Assembly (NCBI GenBank): GCA_024305405.1
Contig: JAKNDB010000079.1
Location: forward strand, 2,966,501-3,030,500
Length of the DNA stretch: 64,000 bases
Direction: 5' to 3'
Source: Dirofilaria immitis
Taxonomy: Eukaryota; Nematoda; Chromadorea; Rhabditida; Onchocercidae
Shown here: piece after piece, positions 1 to 13,865 of the stretch
How the letters are laid out: every line of letters begins with the position of its first letter
Numbering within the stretch: position 1 is the first letter of the stretch
The notes under the pieces: generated by a model
Told to the model about the DNA's origin: nothing
Seen by the model: only the letters and a program-made list of their open reading frames with translations
Database searches by the model: none
Made by a program: the position numbers and the translations under genes

Positions 1-1435
1 TGAGCTGCTCGATCTCTGAAAATGTAGTTCACATCAAAAAGCCCAGCTCTTTATGTTGGACTACCAGAAAAAAAAGTCCTAAATAAGCAATGTGCATAAG
101 ACATATTTTTGTGAAACCGCAGAAAAAATAAGACGCCACAATAAAATGCATTATGTAAGACTATAGAATGCGACAACTGTAACTTATTTGTTAGGAAAAC
201 CAATGTCGAAAACTTATAAGCTTTATAGCAAATTTTCAGTCCTATTCACGGTAAATAAATGACATTGGATAAACGTTAAATTCTACATAACCCTAGGCCA
301 AAATCTTCCGATGTACATTATATCACAAATATGTTAAAGATTTAACAGAATAATTGATGCATTATAAAAGCAACCTGTAAGGCACAATAATGGCAACTCT
401 GTGTCGTGATAGGCAATTTTTAGGTTTTCCATGACCACCAAGTTCTAAATGTGGATTCAATTGTTCAATTTCTTCAAATGTCGGCTCATCATACCATACT
501 TTTATTGGACCAACCAAATCAGGTGGTGTTACAGGGCAATTCATTAAACTGAGATTCTGTCGCACCATTTGTAAGCCCGAATCAATTTTACATGCTGATA
601 ATGTTTCATTACCAAATATTTGCCTGATAGAATGAAGGTCTGAAAATCAAGCTTATTTTATAATTCTTAAAATATTTAAAATTAGTAATTAGATTATACT
701 ATAATTGCATAAACATTTTCCTTATGATATACTTAATCGAATATGAAATTAAATAAAATATGAAGAAAAAGATTCATTTCCTGCAAAGTCAAAACTCTTG
801 CTCTTCCTTCTAAAAAAAAAAGAAAATCATTTAATGAAAATATATTATGGAAGTTGGCCAAACCGTTAATTTAATATGCTGCATAAGAATTTTTGAATTT
901 ACAAGAAATATTACATTTTTTAAGAAATTTAAAGCTAAGCAAATCAACTAACCCATAGTAGCAGTATTCAATGTGGTATTATTGATACTCCAATCAGTTT
1001 TCGGGAATAGACATTCTTTATGTATACTTCTCTTAGCTTATCATTTGTTGAATCAGTGGCAATAGATTTGTTAATTGTTGGATGAATATTGGCTAGTTTA
1101 TTATTGAATAAACTATTAGCGAAAGGCTTATAAAATTTTGAAGAAGTACTAATTGAATTATCAATTGAATTGTCAGTATTAATTTCATAGAATGCTTTTC
1201 TATCATTAAGTAAAATTTCGTTGGAATTTCGATCATTGCTATTATTGGCAACATCCGCCAGAGTAATTTCTTGCCTTCTAGTTTCAATTATTGGCCTCCA
1301 AATATAATAATCACTGATAAATGATAAGCCACTGCTTAGAAAAATATGCGCTGTCGCAGCAAATATTAACAGAACGATAACAAAACGTCCAGCTATAGGC
1401 ATCCTTGTATCCGCATAATACTTTATATGCTTCAT
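1..1435 (-). CDS. Beta-1,4-galactosyltransferase family protein, N-terminal part (cut by the window edge)
   Basis: Golgi type II glycosyltransferase that would transfer Gal or GalNAc from a UDP-sugar onto terminal GlcNAc; Caenorhabditis bre-4 is a family member. Three exons are visible on the minus strand: 1435 to about 1114, 639-375 and 15-1, continuing off the left edge. The start codon at 1435 is followed by a short basic cytoplasmic tail and a membrane anchor (VIVLLIFAATAHIFL), then a low-complexity Asn/Ser stem. Exon 2 carries the family N-terminal block: CPVTPPDLVGPIKVWYDEP, then LNPHLELGG, then HRVAIIVPYR. The split Arg codon joins exon 3 in frame to give YRDRAA, matching the family IVPYRDR motif. 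The join of exons 1 and 2 is the weak point: the only phase-compatible donor is a poor GTTTAT near 1114, and exon 1 otherwise runs to a stop at 968. Catalytic residues (DxD, WGWG) lie outside the window. The specific family member is not certain. Confidence 0.82.
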
Positions 1436-1498
1436 TCTCTTCAACACCGATAATGAATGAACGTTTTGACATTCGTCTTTGTATTGGATTATATAATC

Positions 1499-1511
1499 CG
1501 ATAGAATCTGA
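1499..1511 (-). promoter_or_regulatory. Candidate trans-splice (or intron) acceptor upstream of the galactosyltransferase start
   Basis: On the minus strand a T-run ending in CAG (AG at 1509-1508) sits about 72 bases before the ATG at 1435. The reading frame stays open from this acceptor into the start codon, so it could be a spliced-leader acceptor or the acceptor of an intron following an unseen upstream exon. Confidence 0.4.
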
Positions 1512-2679
1512 AAAAAATAATAGATAGATAAGTATATGGTATGATAAGGCTATTGCTAACGTTTTTTTACGTCGGGAAGAAAAAACGTAAAATAACGTGA
1601 AAATGATCGCGTGATGTTAATTCATATAAAAGCGTGAAAAAATAAAAATGAAAAAGCCCCATTAATTAACCAAATAACTTCCTTATCATTATGTATCGTT
1701 TCGACCAAAGCAACATATTGTCAATTGAAGAATTCCTTTTATTACCAATGGGCTCAACTATTTTCGCCAAATTACTAGTTGAAATATTGCTTTATCAACA
1801 TCAGTCGAATAAAATAATTCTGCAAAATTATTCACTGAAATGACTTATTAAAATTAATTATTCCGGTTTTCCATTCATTTAAATTTGCTGAAAAGAAATT
1901 GCAAAAATTTTTCCAAAAAATATCCGAAGCAATATTTCAAAAAAATTCCTTCTCTTCTTCCAATTCGTTTAATTCCCTTCCAATCATTGAATCTGCTCAA
2001 TTTCCATTTCAGGAAATAAAAAACTAGTCAAATAAATATAAATAACATTCAAAATCTAAGAAAAAGAATGATTAAAAAAAAAAAAAGAAGTGAAAATAAG
2101 TCGAGAAATCATTCAACCTACCGAATTTTTCATAATTCAGTTTCTGAATGCTAAAAGAATTTGATAGGAAACTGTAGTTTCGCATGACCTTTGATCTCAT
2201 ACCCGCTTCTTTCCCTCCAAAATATGAACAATTCTTGCACTTTCTTGCTGGACAATCATATATGTTTCGAGACTATTCTGGCATTTGGTGGCACCTTACT
2301 TACTTTTCGTACTCTACTAAGTGATCCTGATTGAATAGTCCAGGAGATGCAGGGCGTAAAATTAATCTAACGTACGTGAAAATAAAATTGAAATATTTTT
2401 TTCAAAATCATTCTAACTAAAAGTTAACACTTATTCATATCTGATATATTATCATCCATTATCATGCGCTGTATCCAATTTTATAAACTAACATCTGAAT
2501 ATATTTTTAGCGGAAAGATGTAAAGAAAAAAATACTAGGAAAATTTTCATAAATTTAATTTTTTCACTAAATTTTAGAAAATATTTTCTTATTTTCATCA
2601 AATGATATTAAGTTGAAAAATATGTAAGCTTTAAAGATGATGATATTTATAAAGATGACGATATCAATGTAATCTAAAC

Positions 2680-2840
2680 ATAAATGTTATTCAGGTAATA
2701 TCTATATAATTCAATGATAAATGTTATCCAGGTGATATCTATATAACCCAATCATGTTATCCAGGTGATATCTATATAATTCAATGATAAATGTTATCCA
2801 GGCGACATCTATATAACCCAATGATAAATGTTATCCAGGT
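2680..2840. repeat. Tandem repeat, about 37-bp unit, roughly 4.4 copies
   Basis: Units of the form ATAAATGTTATCCAGGTGAT followed by ATCTATATAATTCAATG repeat in direct orientation with few substitutions; one copy has lost about 4 bases. No coding potential is evident. Confidence 0.9.
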
Positions 2841-3411
2841 AAGCATTAAAAAAAAAACGAAAAAACAATATGTTAAATAGTGCCAACTTCTATTCTCGAA
2901 TTATTAATTTTTGACATTTTTATGAAAATAAAAGATTGCAAATTTTTTAACATTTTCTAAAAGAATTTCCTAAATTTCAACGAATAAAAATATTTGCAAC
3001 AAAATTTTTTCACATTTCCAAAATTTCAATCAATAATACAATCGAAATTCTCGAAGATATTTTGCCTGACAATAAGTACTATTTTTCTTATTTATTCAAA
3101 TTCAATATTCATCAGAGAAGTGCATTGATCTGTTTTTTTTTTTTAAATAATTTACTTTCTTTCTCGATAAAAAAAAAAGAAATTAATGAAAGAGAAGATG
3201 GGTTAGAGAAAAAGTAGAAATTCTTTTCAAACATATAAATAAAATGCAGTAATAGTAATAGATAAAATTATTCGAGAGTGAAAAGATAGATAGAAGTGAA
3301 TGCTGTCTATGCTGCACACTTGCCACATATCGATAAAGGATTGAAAAGGTCATATTAAGGTCATAGAGTATGTTATTATCCCTTTAGTTCACCATAGATA
3401 GATAGTCTAAA

Positions 3412-3562
3412 ATGAAAGAAATGCAGCGGATAGTTGAACAAGGTCAACATATCACATTCAGATCGCAAATTAATCTATAATCGCAAATTAATCTATAAAT
3501 GAAAGAAATGCAGCGGATAGTTGAACAAGGTCAACACATTCAGATCGCAAATTAATCTATAA
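3412..3562. repeat. Direct duplication of a 65-70 bp segment
   Basis: The segment beginning ATGAAAGAAATGCAGCGGAT at 3412 reappears at 3499 almost unchanged, differing by a 6-base length change after GGTCAACA. An extra 18-base partial copy of the segment end lies between the two. Confidence 0.9.
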
Positions 3563-3589
3563 TTGCCAAAAAAAAAAAAAAACACAATT

Positions 3590-3985
3590 CTCGATAACAT
3601 ACACAGACATACATATTCATATATATAGATGGAAATATGCACTTTCCCACATACGTATGCAAATTTTACACAAAAATATCCTATACTTGCACAAACATAC
3701 ATTAAAAATTATATACAGGATCACATATAAAATGTATATATATAAACATACAAGCACATTCACAGAATTCACATACAAACATACACAAACATGCATAAAA
3801 TTAATATACAAATATAAGCGTACATGAACAAAGTCCACATACAAACATACACAAACATGCCTAAAATTTCATTAAATTATACATACACATGAATCAAATA
3901 CACATACAAACATACACGGATATGTAAAAATCCACATACAAACATACATACACATACATTAAATCCACATACAGAGATAATATAT
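3590..3985. repeat. Degenerate CA/TA-rich simple repeat (ACATACAAACATACAC-like)
   Basis: About 400 bp composed of variants of ACATACAAACATACAC interspersed with TATATA. It produces spurious Tyr/Val/Cys-rich minus-strand ORFs, which were not annotated. Confidence 0.8.
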
Positions 3986-4183
3986 GATTAAAATTTGGCA
4001 AGTTCGTTTAATTTTTATCGAATTTATTATTTTATTTTTAATTTATGCTTATATTCATTCATTATGTACTTAATTAAAAATTTTCATATTTCATCCTTTT
4101 TATTTCATTTTTATCATTTACAACTTGTCATTTTTATCATTTACAACTTATCATTTTTTATCACTTTTTTTCCTTCATTTTAA

Positions 4184-4191
4184 TAATAATA

Positions 4192-4231
<40 letters not shown>

Positions 4232-4246
4232 CAATAACAACAAAAG
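4184..4246. repeat. (AAT)n microsatellite
   Basis: A run of AAT/AAC trinucleotides with a few interruptions (AGT, AAC). Confidence 0.9.
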
Positions 4247-5917
4247 TACAATTAAGAAACCTAATTAATTAATTTTTTTTATTGATTTCATAAAACTTAA
4301 AAAAAGTTTTTCTTTTTGATTTTATAAAAATTCTAAAACGAATAGCAAGCATTATGGCATTTTATTTACATTTTATATAATATTAGTTAAATGTCAATCA
4401 ATCATTTCTCTTTTATTTATTTATATATTTTTTTCAATTATTTTGCATTTTATATTTTAAAAGAAAAAAAAATTCCATTCAATACTATTATTATTTTATA
4501 ATGGATAGGTGAAAAAGAGGAAGAGAGAGAGGAAAAAAAAAGGATGATAAAGTGAAATCTCGAGATAAAATACATCATCATGATTCATTCGCTCATTCAT
4601 ATTTTATAAACAATTATCCTAAAATTTTCAATAAACATCTATCTATCTATCCATCTACATACATATATATATACCGTAAAATGATCAGATCTAATTTCAT
4701 ATGTTTAAAAAACACACACACACACATATTTATATATGAGTATTATTTTTGAAACTTTTTAATAATTATTTCTTATGAATATGCCAGTAATATAGATCGC
4801 ATGATTATGCCAATAATTTATAAATAAACAATTAAATATTTATACCACATTAATATGGTATACTTTTTTTATTTTTATAAATAAATATTTATTAATAATT
4901 ATTAATAAAATAGGTATAGAATAAATTAGTTTTTATATTTTTCATTTTATTCCATTTAATAAATATTTAATATTTTGAATCAAATAAAAAAACTTCTTAC
5001 AAATAATAAGCATTGATTTTAAAAATTGAAAAAAAAATAATTTTTAAAAATTTCTTATTATTTATTCATTTCTATTAAAGCTTAATAGAAATGAAATATT
5101 TAGTAAATAAATTCATTTTAGCAATAACAAAATAAACAAATATATTAAAAAGTAATCAAAAGAAAAAAGAAAAAAAAGAGAATAGTAAAAAATAAATTGA
5201 TAATAAACTTTGAATATCAAATATTATTAAACAAAGATTTCAATAGATAATTTTGTAAGGATATAAAGCTAAAGTTTTAAATAAATTGATAATAATTTAT
5301 TTCCAATTTTAAGATATTCATATGTACAACAATATTAGAATGATATTGGAGATATTATCAATGATAAAGGCATATACAACTGTCTATCTCATCTGATTCA
5401 CTGATATTTATAAATTCATATCACTAAAATCGATAACATCTATCGATTAAATCTACATCTACGACAACAACATATATTTGTGAATGACAGAAAAAAATAT
5501 CCTATTTATAGTTTACCAATTCTTTTAAATTGATTTCATTTTCTTCTAATTCTATAAAATTCGATTTTTTTTTGCTAAAAGATAGAGAGAGAAAAAAACA
5601 AATGAAAAAAGATTGAAAATATGAAAAAGATCTAAGAGGAAGAGTAACTAATTTGCTATTAAATAAAAGAAAAAAAAGAAAAAGTCGAGAATGCAACGAA
5701 GCGTAGTAGAAATAAAATTTAATTTCACAAAAAAAAGCATATATATTTATATATATTTGAAATATCGATTTATAATAAAAAATTTATCAAAAAAAAATTA
5801 AATATCGAAATGATATTGATATTTTTAAAAAAAAATAAATAAAAATATTTATCAAATTTCAATACATCATTACAAATAAAAATTATAAAATGTTGCTACT
5901 ATATTAATAAAGAAATA

Positions 5918-5950
5918 GTAATAATAATAACAATAACAATAATAATAATG

Positions 5951-6038
<88 letters not shown>

Positions 6039-6055
6039 TAATAATGATAATGATA
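5918..6055. repeat. Long (AAT)n microsatellite, about 130 bp
   Basis: About 40 AAT trinucleotides with sparse GAT and CAAT interruptions; the longest trinucleotide run in the window. Confidence 0.95.
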
Positions 6056-6863
6056 AAAATATCAAAGCAAAATTATGATAAGAATGATGTATGATTGTGC
6101 TATTGCAACAAAATTATATTTATGAATCCGTCATGAAGATCGATCAATTCATGATAATAATGAGGGATGATTCGTTGATTGCTATTCATTTATCTATTTA
6201 ACAAGTCATAGAGCCATTGCTATTTATTACATAAATAATTATTTACATTTGATACTATCACTTACTGATTACTTGATAATTACAAATTTTTTTTATTACA
6301 AAAATAAGCTAGAAATAATTCCTCGATCGCTATACATCATTAATTATTATCAGTAGTAGATGATAGTACGGGAGGAAAAATAGTAAAAATTAGTAATAAA
6401 TCATTTTGTAAAAAGAGAATAATCAATTTAAACTAATCCTTTTTCTTTATCAATTATTCGTATATCAATTGATAAATTTTCCAACAATATTTTTGATGAT
6501 GAATTCATTTAACGATCTTTTATCTGTGCAAATATTTCGAATTTATGAAATTATTCAAATAATACGTAAAGAGTGCAACATTTATAAGTTTATTTACATG
6601 TCAAAAATAATCTTGTTAAGAGCAAAATTTAAAAATCATTAGTCAAAAATCACAAAATATTTTGCAAGAATTAGTAAACAACGGAAATGTTCAAAAATTT
6701 TTATAATTTATATTTCACAAATATTTCAATCAAATCAATTCAAAATTTCACAAATATTTCAATCAAAAAGCTGATAAGACAAAAAAGAAAAGGTAAAAAA
6801 AAGTAATAGTAATGTAACATTAAAAGCTATCTGTATAATAAAGATAAGAATGTAAAGTTGCTA

Positions 6864-6945
6864 TTTAATTTTTATATCCTTATCATTATCAATTATCATA
6901 TTGATAATTATCAATTATCATATTGATAATGGATATAAAATTAAA
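6864..6945. repeat. Nested palindrome / hairpin
   Basis: Outer arms (TTTAATTTTTATATCC and GGATATAAAATTAAA) flank two tandem near-palindromic units built on ATTATCAATTATCATATTGA. The whole can fold into an almost continuous stem of about 35 bp. Confidence 0.8.
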
Positions 6946-8165
6946 GGAAATAGAGAAGAATAAATAGAAATAAGTGAAAAAAAATAATTGAAAAACTTTC
7001 AACAATTATTGCTATTTTATTAATAAACAGAAATGAAGAAACTAATACATATATAATATATATAAACATATTATATTTTATTAGAAAAAATAAATATATC
7101 AATGTATCGTTAGACTAATTTAGGCATAAATATTTTAAGACAACTATAATATTAATACCCAATCTATTCTTAGTTAATCCTAACTTTATTTATATAACCG
7201 TCAAATATTTGCTATTCATATCTTTCAGCAACATACAATAGTAGTTTGCTAAAATTTGATTATTTATATGCAATTAAAGAGTTTTTACTGATTTATCTAA
7301 AGATCATTTCGTATTTTTCATATCTTTATGTTTACTCGAAATAAGATTATAACTTATCATCTACTACTTATCAACAACAAATTCAAATCCAACAACACAA
7401 CGGTAATACCATGGCAACAACAAAATCTCTCTAGTTCTCATTACATTAAATACACTAATAAAAAGCAATAAATTATTTGCAAATCTTTGCAGCTTGGAAA
7501 AGTTAATATCATCAATTTTTTTTCCTTTTTTTCTGCTTAAAAAGTTTGAAAAGGTAAAAATTAAAGAGTTTAGCATAGAGGCATAGAATGAATTAAGGTG
7601 GTAGCTATACAATGTTTAATAAATTATAGGCTAATAGTAAATGCGATAAAAAAAAACTAAAAAGAAGAGAAAATTGTCAAGGATTATTAGATGAATTATC
7701 AGCATACATCACGTTATCAATCAGTTTGTATAGGAAATCGAGAATTAATTTTCTCTGCAAATAATATAATCATAATTCTAAATTATTTCTATCACAAAAC
7801 AAAAATTTTTTATTTAAATTTTAACTCAAATTATTTCATGCTATCCGACAATTAACCTAAAACTAATGTGCAATGTAGCAACAATACTAACCAGGCGGTG
7901 AAGTTAAACATTCAAATAATGTAAGAAATGGCTTACATATGCTTTCGATCTTATTTCTATAGAATTGATAACAAACGCTAACTTTGCTCTTTAACACTAA
8001 TCTTTACTTTTTCATCTGGAAATCAATTATAAAAATGGGAAAAAAAGTTTTTTTTTTTTTTAATGGGAATTTCCGTATAATATTTTGCTTATAAATTGTT
8101 TACTTATCATTTTGTCATATTTTTGTCACCTTCTTATCATTTTGTCAATTTTAAATAAAAATCAA

Positions 8166-11100
8166 CTACGAAATATGCTTTGAAGAGATACTTACAGCAT
8201 AACGTTTTACAATATGCCTGGCTGCCTTAACGATCGGATCTTTGAACCATTTTTCGGAAAGCGCTTCTTCAGCTGAGAAACGCTTTTCGGATTAATTCTC
8301 AAACATTGTCGGACAAATTTTCGAGCAGTAATAGAAACTTTATCCCATTGTTCGTGAAAAAAAGTAATCGACCTAAAAAAAAAAAAGAAAACTTTTTATT
8401 TTTGCTATATTGAGAAAATGAGAAAATTCATATGTCATTTGAATTTCTCAGTTATTCTATTACATAGTATGCATACTACTGATATTGATAAACTAATCAA
8501 TAATAATTTTTTGCTTAATGCTTCAAAAATATGCTCATACAATGATAGATCCCTTAAAAGCATATGATATTATTAATCGTTATAGCATTTCATTCCAATT
8601 ATTATTATGTTGATTAGTTTATAGCAATTTGTTTTCATGCTACTTAAATAATTAATATGCAGTATCTTTTCAATTTATCAAAAACTTTGCAACAATATGT
8701 TTCATTATGCTTCAACATTGTCCAATTCAATTTTGATAATATTTTGATTCATTCATTGCCATCATTATTTTAAGCAAGCATAATAATTATAGCAATAATA
8801 ATCAAAAATAATAATAATTTATATCTTTCCTTTGCTATATATATATATTTGTGTATATATATAAAAGATTAATTATTTATTTCAATATATAAATATTTTG
8901 GTAAGTTAAAAAAAAGACTTTCTTTTTTACTTACTATTTTTATTGCACTTAATCAGGGAATAATAAAACTTTTTGTTACTAATGATTATCATCAGCTGAT
9001 GGATTGATTTAAACAAATAATATACCTAAAACAAATATTATATAATATATATTTTATATATATATATATATATCAATTTTGGTTTTGATTAGAATCACAT
9101 AAAAATATAGAAAACAAAAATTTTTTTCTCAAAAATTTTTAAAATAATGAGCATATTTTAAGTTTGAAATGAATTAAATTGAATAATTTAATGAACAAGA
9201 TTCATACTGTAAGTTACTGTAAACTATAGATGTATTCTATTATGGTAATAATAGACATGTTGGAATAGATTGTCAATTTGAATTGTTTAGCTAATTTCAT
9301 TACTCTCAAATGTTATATTCAAATTGATAGCAATCGTTTTTGAATAAGATGTATGAGTATATTCAATTTTATGCAAAGATTTGTATTAGTTTTAACTAAT
9401 CTTTCATTATTATTTATAACAATATTGATTCATTGATATGCATCGTTTAAAATCTATATATTTTCTATTTTGAACAGAAAAAGAATACTTTTATCTATAG
9501 CTACAATTGGATCATATTATGAATATTTATGAAGTATATTTGAAAAGAATTATTATAATAATATATATTATTGCACTTAAAGATTGAATAGTTACCATGG
9601 AATTTTGATATATTATGAAGCGAAAAAAAGAAAGAAAAGCACCGATACGCATACCTTGAAGAATTTGCTCCTTTAATGTTTTATCATCATAATGTGTACT
9701 AAATGGTTGATAACCACATAAACAAGTGAATATTAGCACACCTAATGCCCATATATCCACTTTGCAATCATAATTTTCAGATTTCCATTGTTCCGGTGCC
9801 ATATAGCATTTAGTACCACAAAATGATCGTAATGAATGTTCCATTCTATCACTTAATCCAAAATCTGCTACCTAGAAAAGAAAAAGAAAAAAAAAGCGAT
9901 AAGAAGAAAATAAAAATAGAAATGATAAAAGCGATAGAAAATAAAAATAGAAATGATAAAACTTTTCAAAAAATTTACATATTGTTAATGCTAAGAAAAT
10001 GATTGTATAGATAGTTAGATGTTAAGATCAACTAATGCAAATATTCGACCATTCATTTCAATGCTCTTTATAATTTTTACAAATGATATAGAAGAAATGA
10101 TTCGCTTTAAAAACGTCAATGATCAGTAAAATTTTTTATTATTCCATTCATTGGTTAAACTTTCAATAAATTTTTGAAATTAATATAACCATACATAGTT
10201 GATATTTGATATGGTTCAAACTTTGTTTAGTTGGGAATTATTTTGTGATTTAATTGAAGCTATCTTATAAACGGATATCTAGCCGAAGCGTATGTCAATC
10301 AATGTTATCCTGTTGTTAATTATTTAGATTGTTGGATGATCAAATCATGCAGGATAATAATGCTGTTATAAAAATTTATATCTTATTTGTGATAAGAAAA
10401 AGAATTAAAATATGAATTCATACTTTAACAATCGTATAAACATCGCTTTTCAGTAATAAAATATTTTCGGCTTTGATATCACGATGAACAATTCCATTTG
10501 TATGAAGATACTGCAATTTTTTTCTTTTTTTTCAATTTAACAAATAAATTAACTTTTCTTAAATTAATTTTTAAATTTCATATACGCGCAATATTTGCAA
10601 TTTCGATTAAATAAAATTGTTAAAAGAAATTTTTAGATTAATATTACCTATTATTTTCTTACATAACAAATAATGAGAATGGATTTGATTTTTTAGCAAA
10701 TTGAAAGCCAATTTAATTCACTTCAAAACAAAAAAAAGAATAATGCATAAGTATCAATAAATAGATAAGTGAAGAGTGAGCAAAAGATAAATAAATAAAT
10801 AAATAAGCGAATAAATGATTAAATATCAAATGGATCATAAATCATTATCTGATAACTTTAATTTTGTTCGCTGAAATATCAGTTGTTCTATCAGTTCCTC
10901 TTATATTCTATACAGTTTAAACATGATCGTTATCTCTGCTAATTGATTTCAAATTATATATGCAATAAAAAAATTAAAATACGTACATGCAAAGCACGAA
11001 ATATTTGCCATGCATAAAATTTTGTTAAACTTTCAGTAAAACCTCCAAGATTTTTCCGTTTAACTATACGTGTATATAGCTCACCACCTTCAACATATTC

Positions 11101-13827
11101 CATTACGATGTAAGCCATTGTATCAGAATCAAACATTCGTTCGAAATGTATACAATTTGGCTGGAAACATAATTAAATAGATTGCTTAGGTTAAGCTATT
11201 ATAGAAATTTCAATTATTGATGCCAATTCGATATTTGATAACTCGTACTGTAATCCTATAGATTGTTCAAGATAAAGGAAAAATTTTATTTTAAAATGCA
11301 TAAAATACTAAAATTAATGATTTAAAATTGATAAATATATTAATATATGGCATAAATAATATACGGTTAATATATGGTATAAATAATATACAGCTAATAT
11401 ATGGTATAAATTAATATAATGGTATAAAAACTATAAATGAAAAAAAAGAAATAAGTTTGAAAGATAAGAAAATAACGTACAATGAATAAATATGTATATA
11501 AACAATTGACAAGATCTTTGCAATAAAAATAGAACATCTAATTAATATACTTTAAATTATTCTGATCATAAATTTAAATAAGACTGAATTATTTTAATGT
11601 AAATTAAAATTACATCATCGATTACTAGAAAAATAATCTGTACTTGATTTTGGATCATAAAAATAAAATAAACTTTCAACATACGTGTTTCACGCTTAAT
11701 AGAATTTTAGCTTCTCGCTTGATTACTTCCAGTGTGGATCCATTTAGCTGCTGTCCTTGAATAACTGAACTATGCTTCTTTGGTATAGCCTTGACTGCTA
11801 CAGTAACTGAAGGATGCGATCGTCGTTTTCCGATATATACCTTAAGGTTATATTTTAAAATTAAAAAGAAAATCTGAGAAAAAATTTCTAATCATAAAGA
11901 ATTAACATTTATCATATGTGATGATTCCTTCTTGACTGTCGCTGATACATGATAGATATGATTAAGTAGGCAAAAATTTAAATCAATGTTAAATATCACA
12001 GATGATGATAAGATAACTAGTAGCGTAAGATGGGAGCGTAAAAAAGATTTATAAAATAATGATGGGAAAGAAAATGGATTGAATGATATATTTAAATATA
12101 TTATATTATCTTTTAATGAAATAGAAAATTTAATATATAATAAAATTGAAAAAAAAATAAAAACAAACTTTGCCCATAGCGCCTTTACCAATGACGAAGT
12201 TGGACATCAAATACTGATTGGTTAACTCAAGAGGAAATGGATCATTGATTATTTTCTTCGTTTCTTTATATAAAAAACTGAAATTTATAAATATTTTAAA
12301 TTAGTTAAAAATCTATTAGTAAAATTTCTTAAACTTAATATTGCTCTATCCCTCATACTATGAACGAAACTATAGATTCGTTCCAACAAAATCAAGAGAA
12401 ATCTTGTATAACAAATAGAATATGAAATATAGCATATTCATTCTCATCTGCTAAACTTCTAAAATATTATCGATGTAATAGAACTCTTATGGAAATGTAA
12501 AATTAGGGTTAACCGTTAATGTGTTCCACGTAAACGCTCTTTCCACTGTTGATTATCTTTCTGTTTTAACAAAAAATAACACTAAAAAATGTCGATGTAT
12601 GAAACTTCCATCGTAATAAATATTCCGTTAAATTGATGCCTTAAAGATTTAAATTTGAAATTTAGCAAAATTTTCCATTTAAAAACAAACCATAGAATTT
12701 TTTATCGCATAAACTAATCAAATCACCATGCTGTAAACGACATGAATTGCCTTCTCCAACAAGTTTCTCATTCACAAATGTCCCAAAGTGACTCGTATCA
12801 AGAAGATATGTGATACCTTCGATGTTATCCTATAATTAAATTTTGACAAACATTAGAATTAGTGTTTGTTAAAATTTCTCTTAACAAATTAGCTGTTAGA
12901 CTGCTGCTAAAGAGCCAGAATTTGATTTGTAGCAAATTTTTGAATTTGCAATATTTAAACCATAGAGAAACAAGATTGAAATAGAAATTAGAAGCTTTTC
13001 AAATTCTTGATACTTCAAAATTCTTGATACTTCAAATACCAAGAATCTGAAGAAATAAATTGTCAAAACTTAAAAATTATGACATATTATGGTTAAAGCA
13101 ACTTTTAATTAAAATTTACTCGTTTGAAACAGCAATGTCTGCGACTGATACCGTTTTTGATTCTCCTTTTTCTCAGTTCATCAAGATTGCCCTCACTCAA
13201 ATCAGCAGATCGTCCCAATTCAAATAAAGCAGCTGATAATTCTGCAAAACTCCATTCCAAAGGATCATCTGAATTCCCAATATACAATTTCGTTTCTTTC
13301 GCAGAATCGTGAAGTCTAAATTTGTTTTCTTCCGCTTTTTATACCTTCTATTATTTCTGCATAAAATTACTTCCAGTCAGTAGAACAATACAAAAAATAA
13401 ACCTACCGATAGGTTCTAAGTCTCGCGCCATCGGATATAATATTCCATATATTTCGTGGCCATTTTCTCCAGTAATATTATTCTTTAGAAAAAATTAAAA
13501 ATTACAAATATCGTAAGAAGAAGGGAAAAATAACGATGAGTAACAACAGGATCACTCATATCTTGAAAAATTCAGTAAATTTTAATTGATAAAAAAAAAT
13601 TGAACGAGTAAATGCTAATTTTGAATTCATATTTAAAAAAAAAAAAAAGAAAAAGAATAAAATAGTAATAAAATATAGAAAAAATGGAAGAAAAAAAATT
13701 AAATAAATTTTTGATAAAAATAATCATAATGCATAATATTGTTTACCTGTAATAATGAATTAAATTGATTGCTTTTTTCAATCAATGATATTTCATCTTC
13801 AATTTCTGATAGCTTTTCATTATCCAT
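8166..13827 (-). CDS. chk-2: CHK2-family checkpoint kinase (FHA plus Ser/Thr kinase), with two frame breaks in the last exon
   Basis: Nuclear Ser/Thr kinase of the DNA-damage and meiotic checkpoint family. Exons: 13827-13747, 13482-13403, 13315-13120, 12829-12691, 12263-12169 (or from 12277), 11840-11685, 11160-10987, 10510-10424, 9871-9655, 8372-8166; splice phases agree through exon 9. The FHA domain (about residues 66-165) shows LGRSADLS, ISRRH and FGTFVNEKLVGEG. The kinase shows GKGAMGKV, Lys214 in VAVK, Glu240, HRDIKAEN (Asp318), DFG (339-341) and CGTKCYMAPE, so it looks catalytically competent. The last exon supplies HEQWDKVS, LRINP, then RFSAEEALSEKWFKDP, but these blocks lie in different frames: one base is missing near 8357-8370 and one in the A-run at 8284-8287. 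The final exon may stop at 8166 or use a strong GTAAGT donor at 8195. About 477 residues if frames are joined. The family call is firm; orthology to chk-2 is likely. Confidence 0.88.
11338..11420. repeat. About 30-bp tandem repeat, 2.5-3 copies, in an intron of the kinase gene
   Basis: Units like TTAATATATGGTATAAATAA followed by TATACGG repeat directly with small changes. Confidence 0.75.
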
Positions 13828-13832
13828 TACAA

Positions 13833-13865
<33 letters not shown>

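Larger units (their letters stand above)
1512..8165. other. Gene-free AT-rich interval
   Basis: No exon-like open frames with family resemblance were found on either strand. The interval holds the minisatellites and simple repeats listed separately, a cluster of ACGT cores at about 1560-1620 just upstream of the galactosyltransferase, and a large palindrome near 6.9 kb. Short ORFs at 4-7.6 kb are low-complexity Phe/Leu/Ile/Tyr translations of AT-rich sequence. Confidence 0.6.

Noticed and set aside
7364..7612. 82-codon minus-strand ORF as a possible extra 3' exon of the CHK2-like gene
   Set aside because: No family resemblance; the kinase is already complete at the C-lobe. Possibly 3' UTR or intron.
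13124..13312. 62-codon plus-strand ORF
   Set aside because: Antisense shadow of FHA exon 3 of the CHK2-like gene.
8166..13827. CHK2-like gene as a pseudogene
   Set aside because: Nine of ten exons are intact with matching phases and conserved catalytic residues; the breaks are one-base losses in or beside homopolymers, as in two neighbouring genes.
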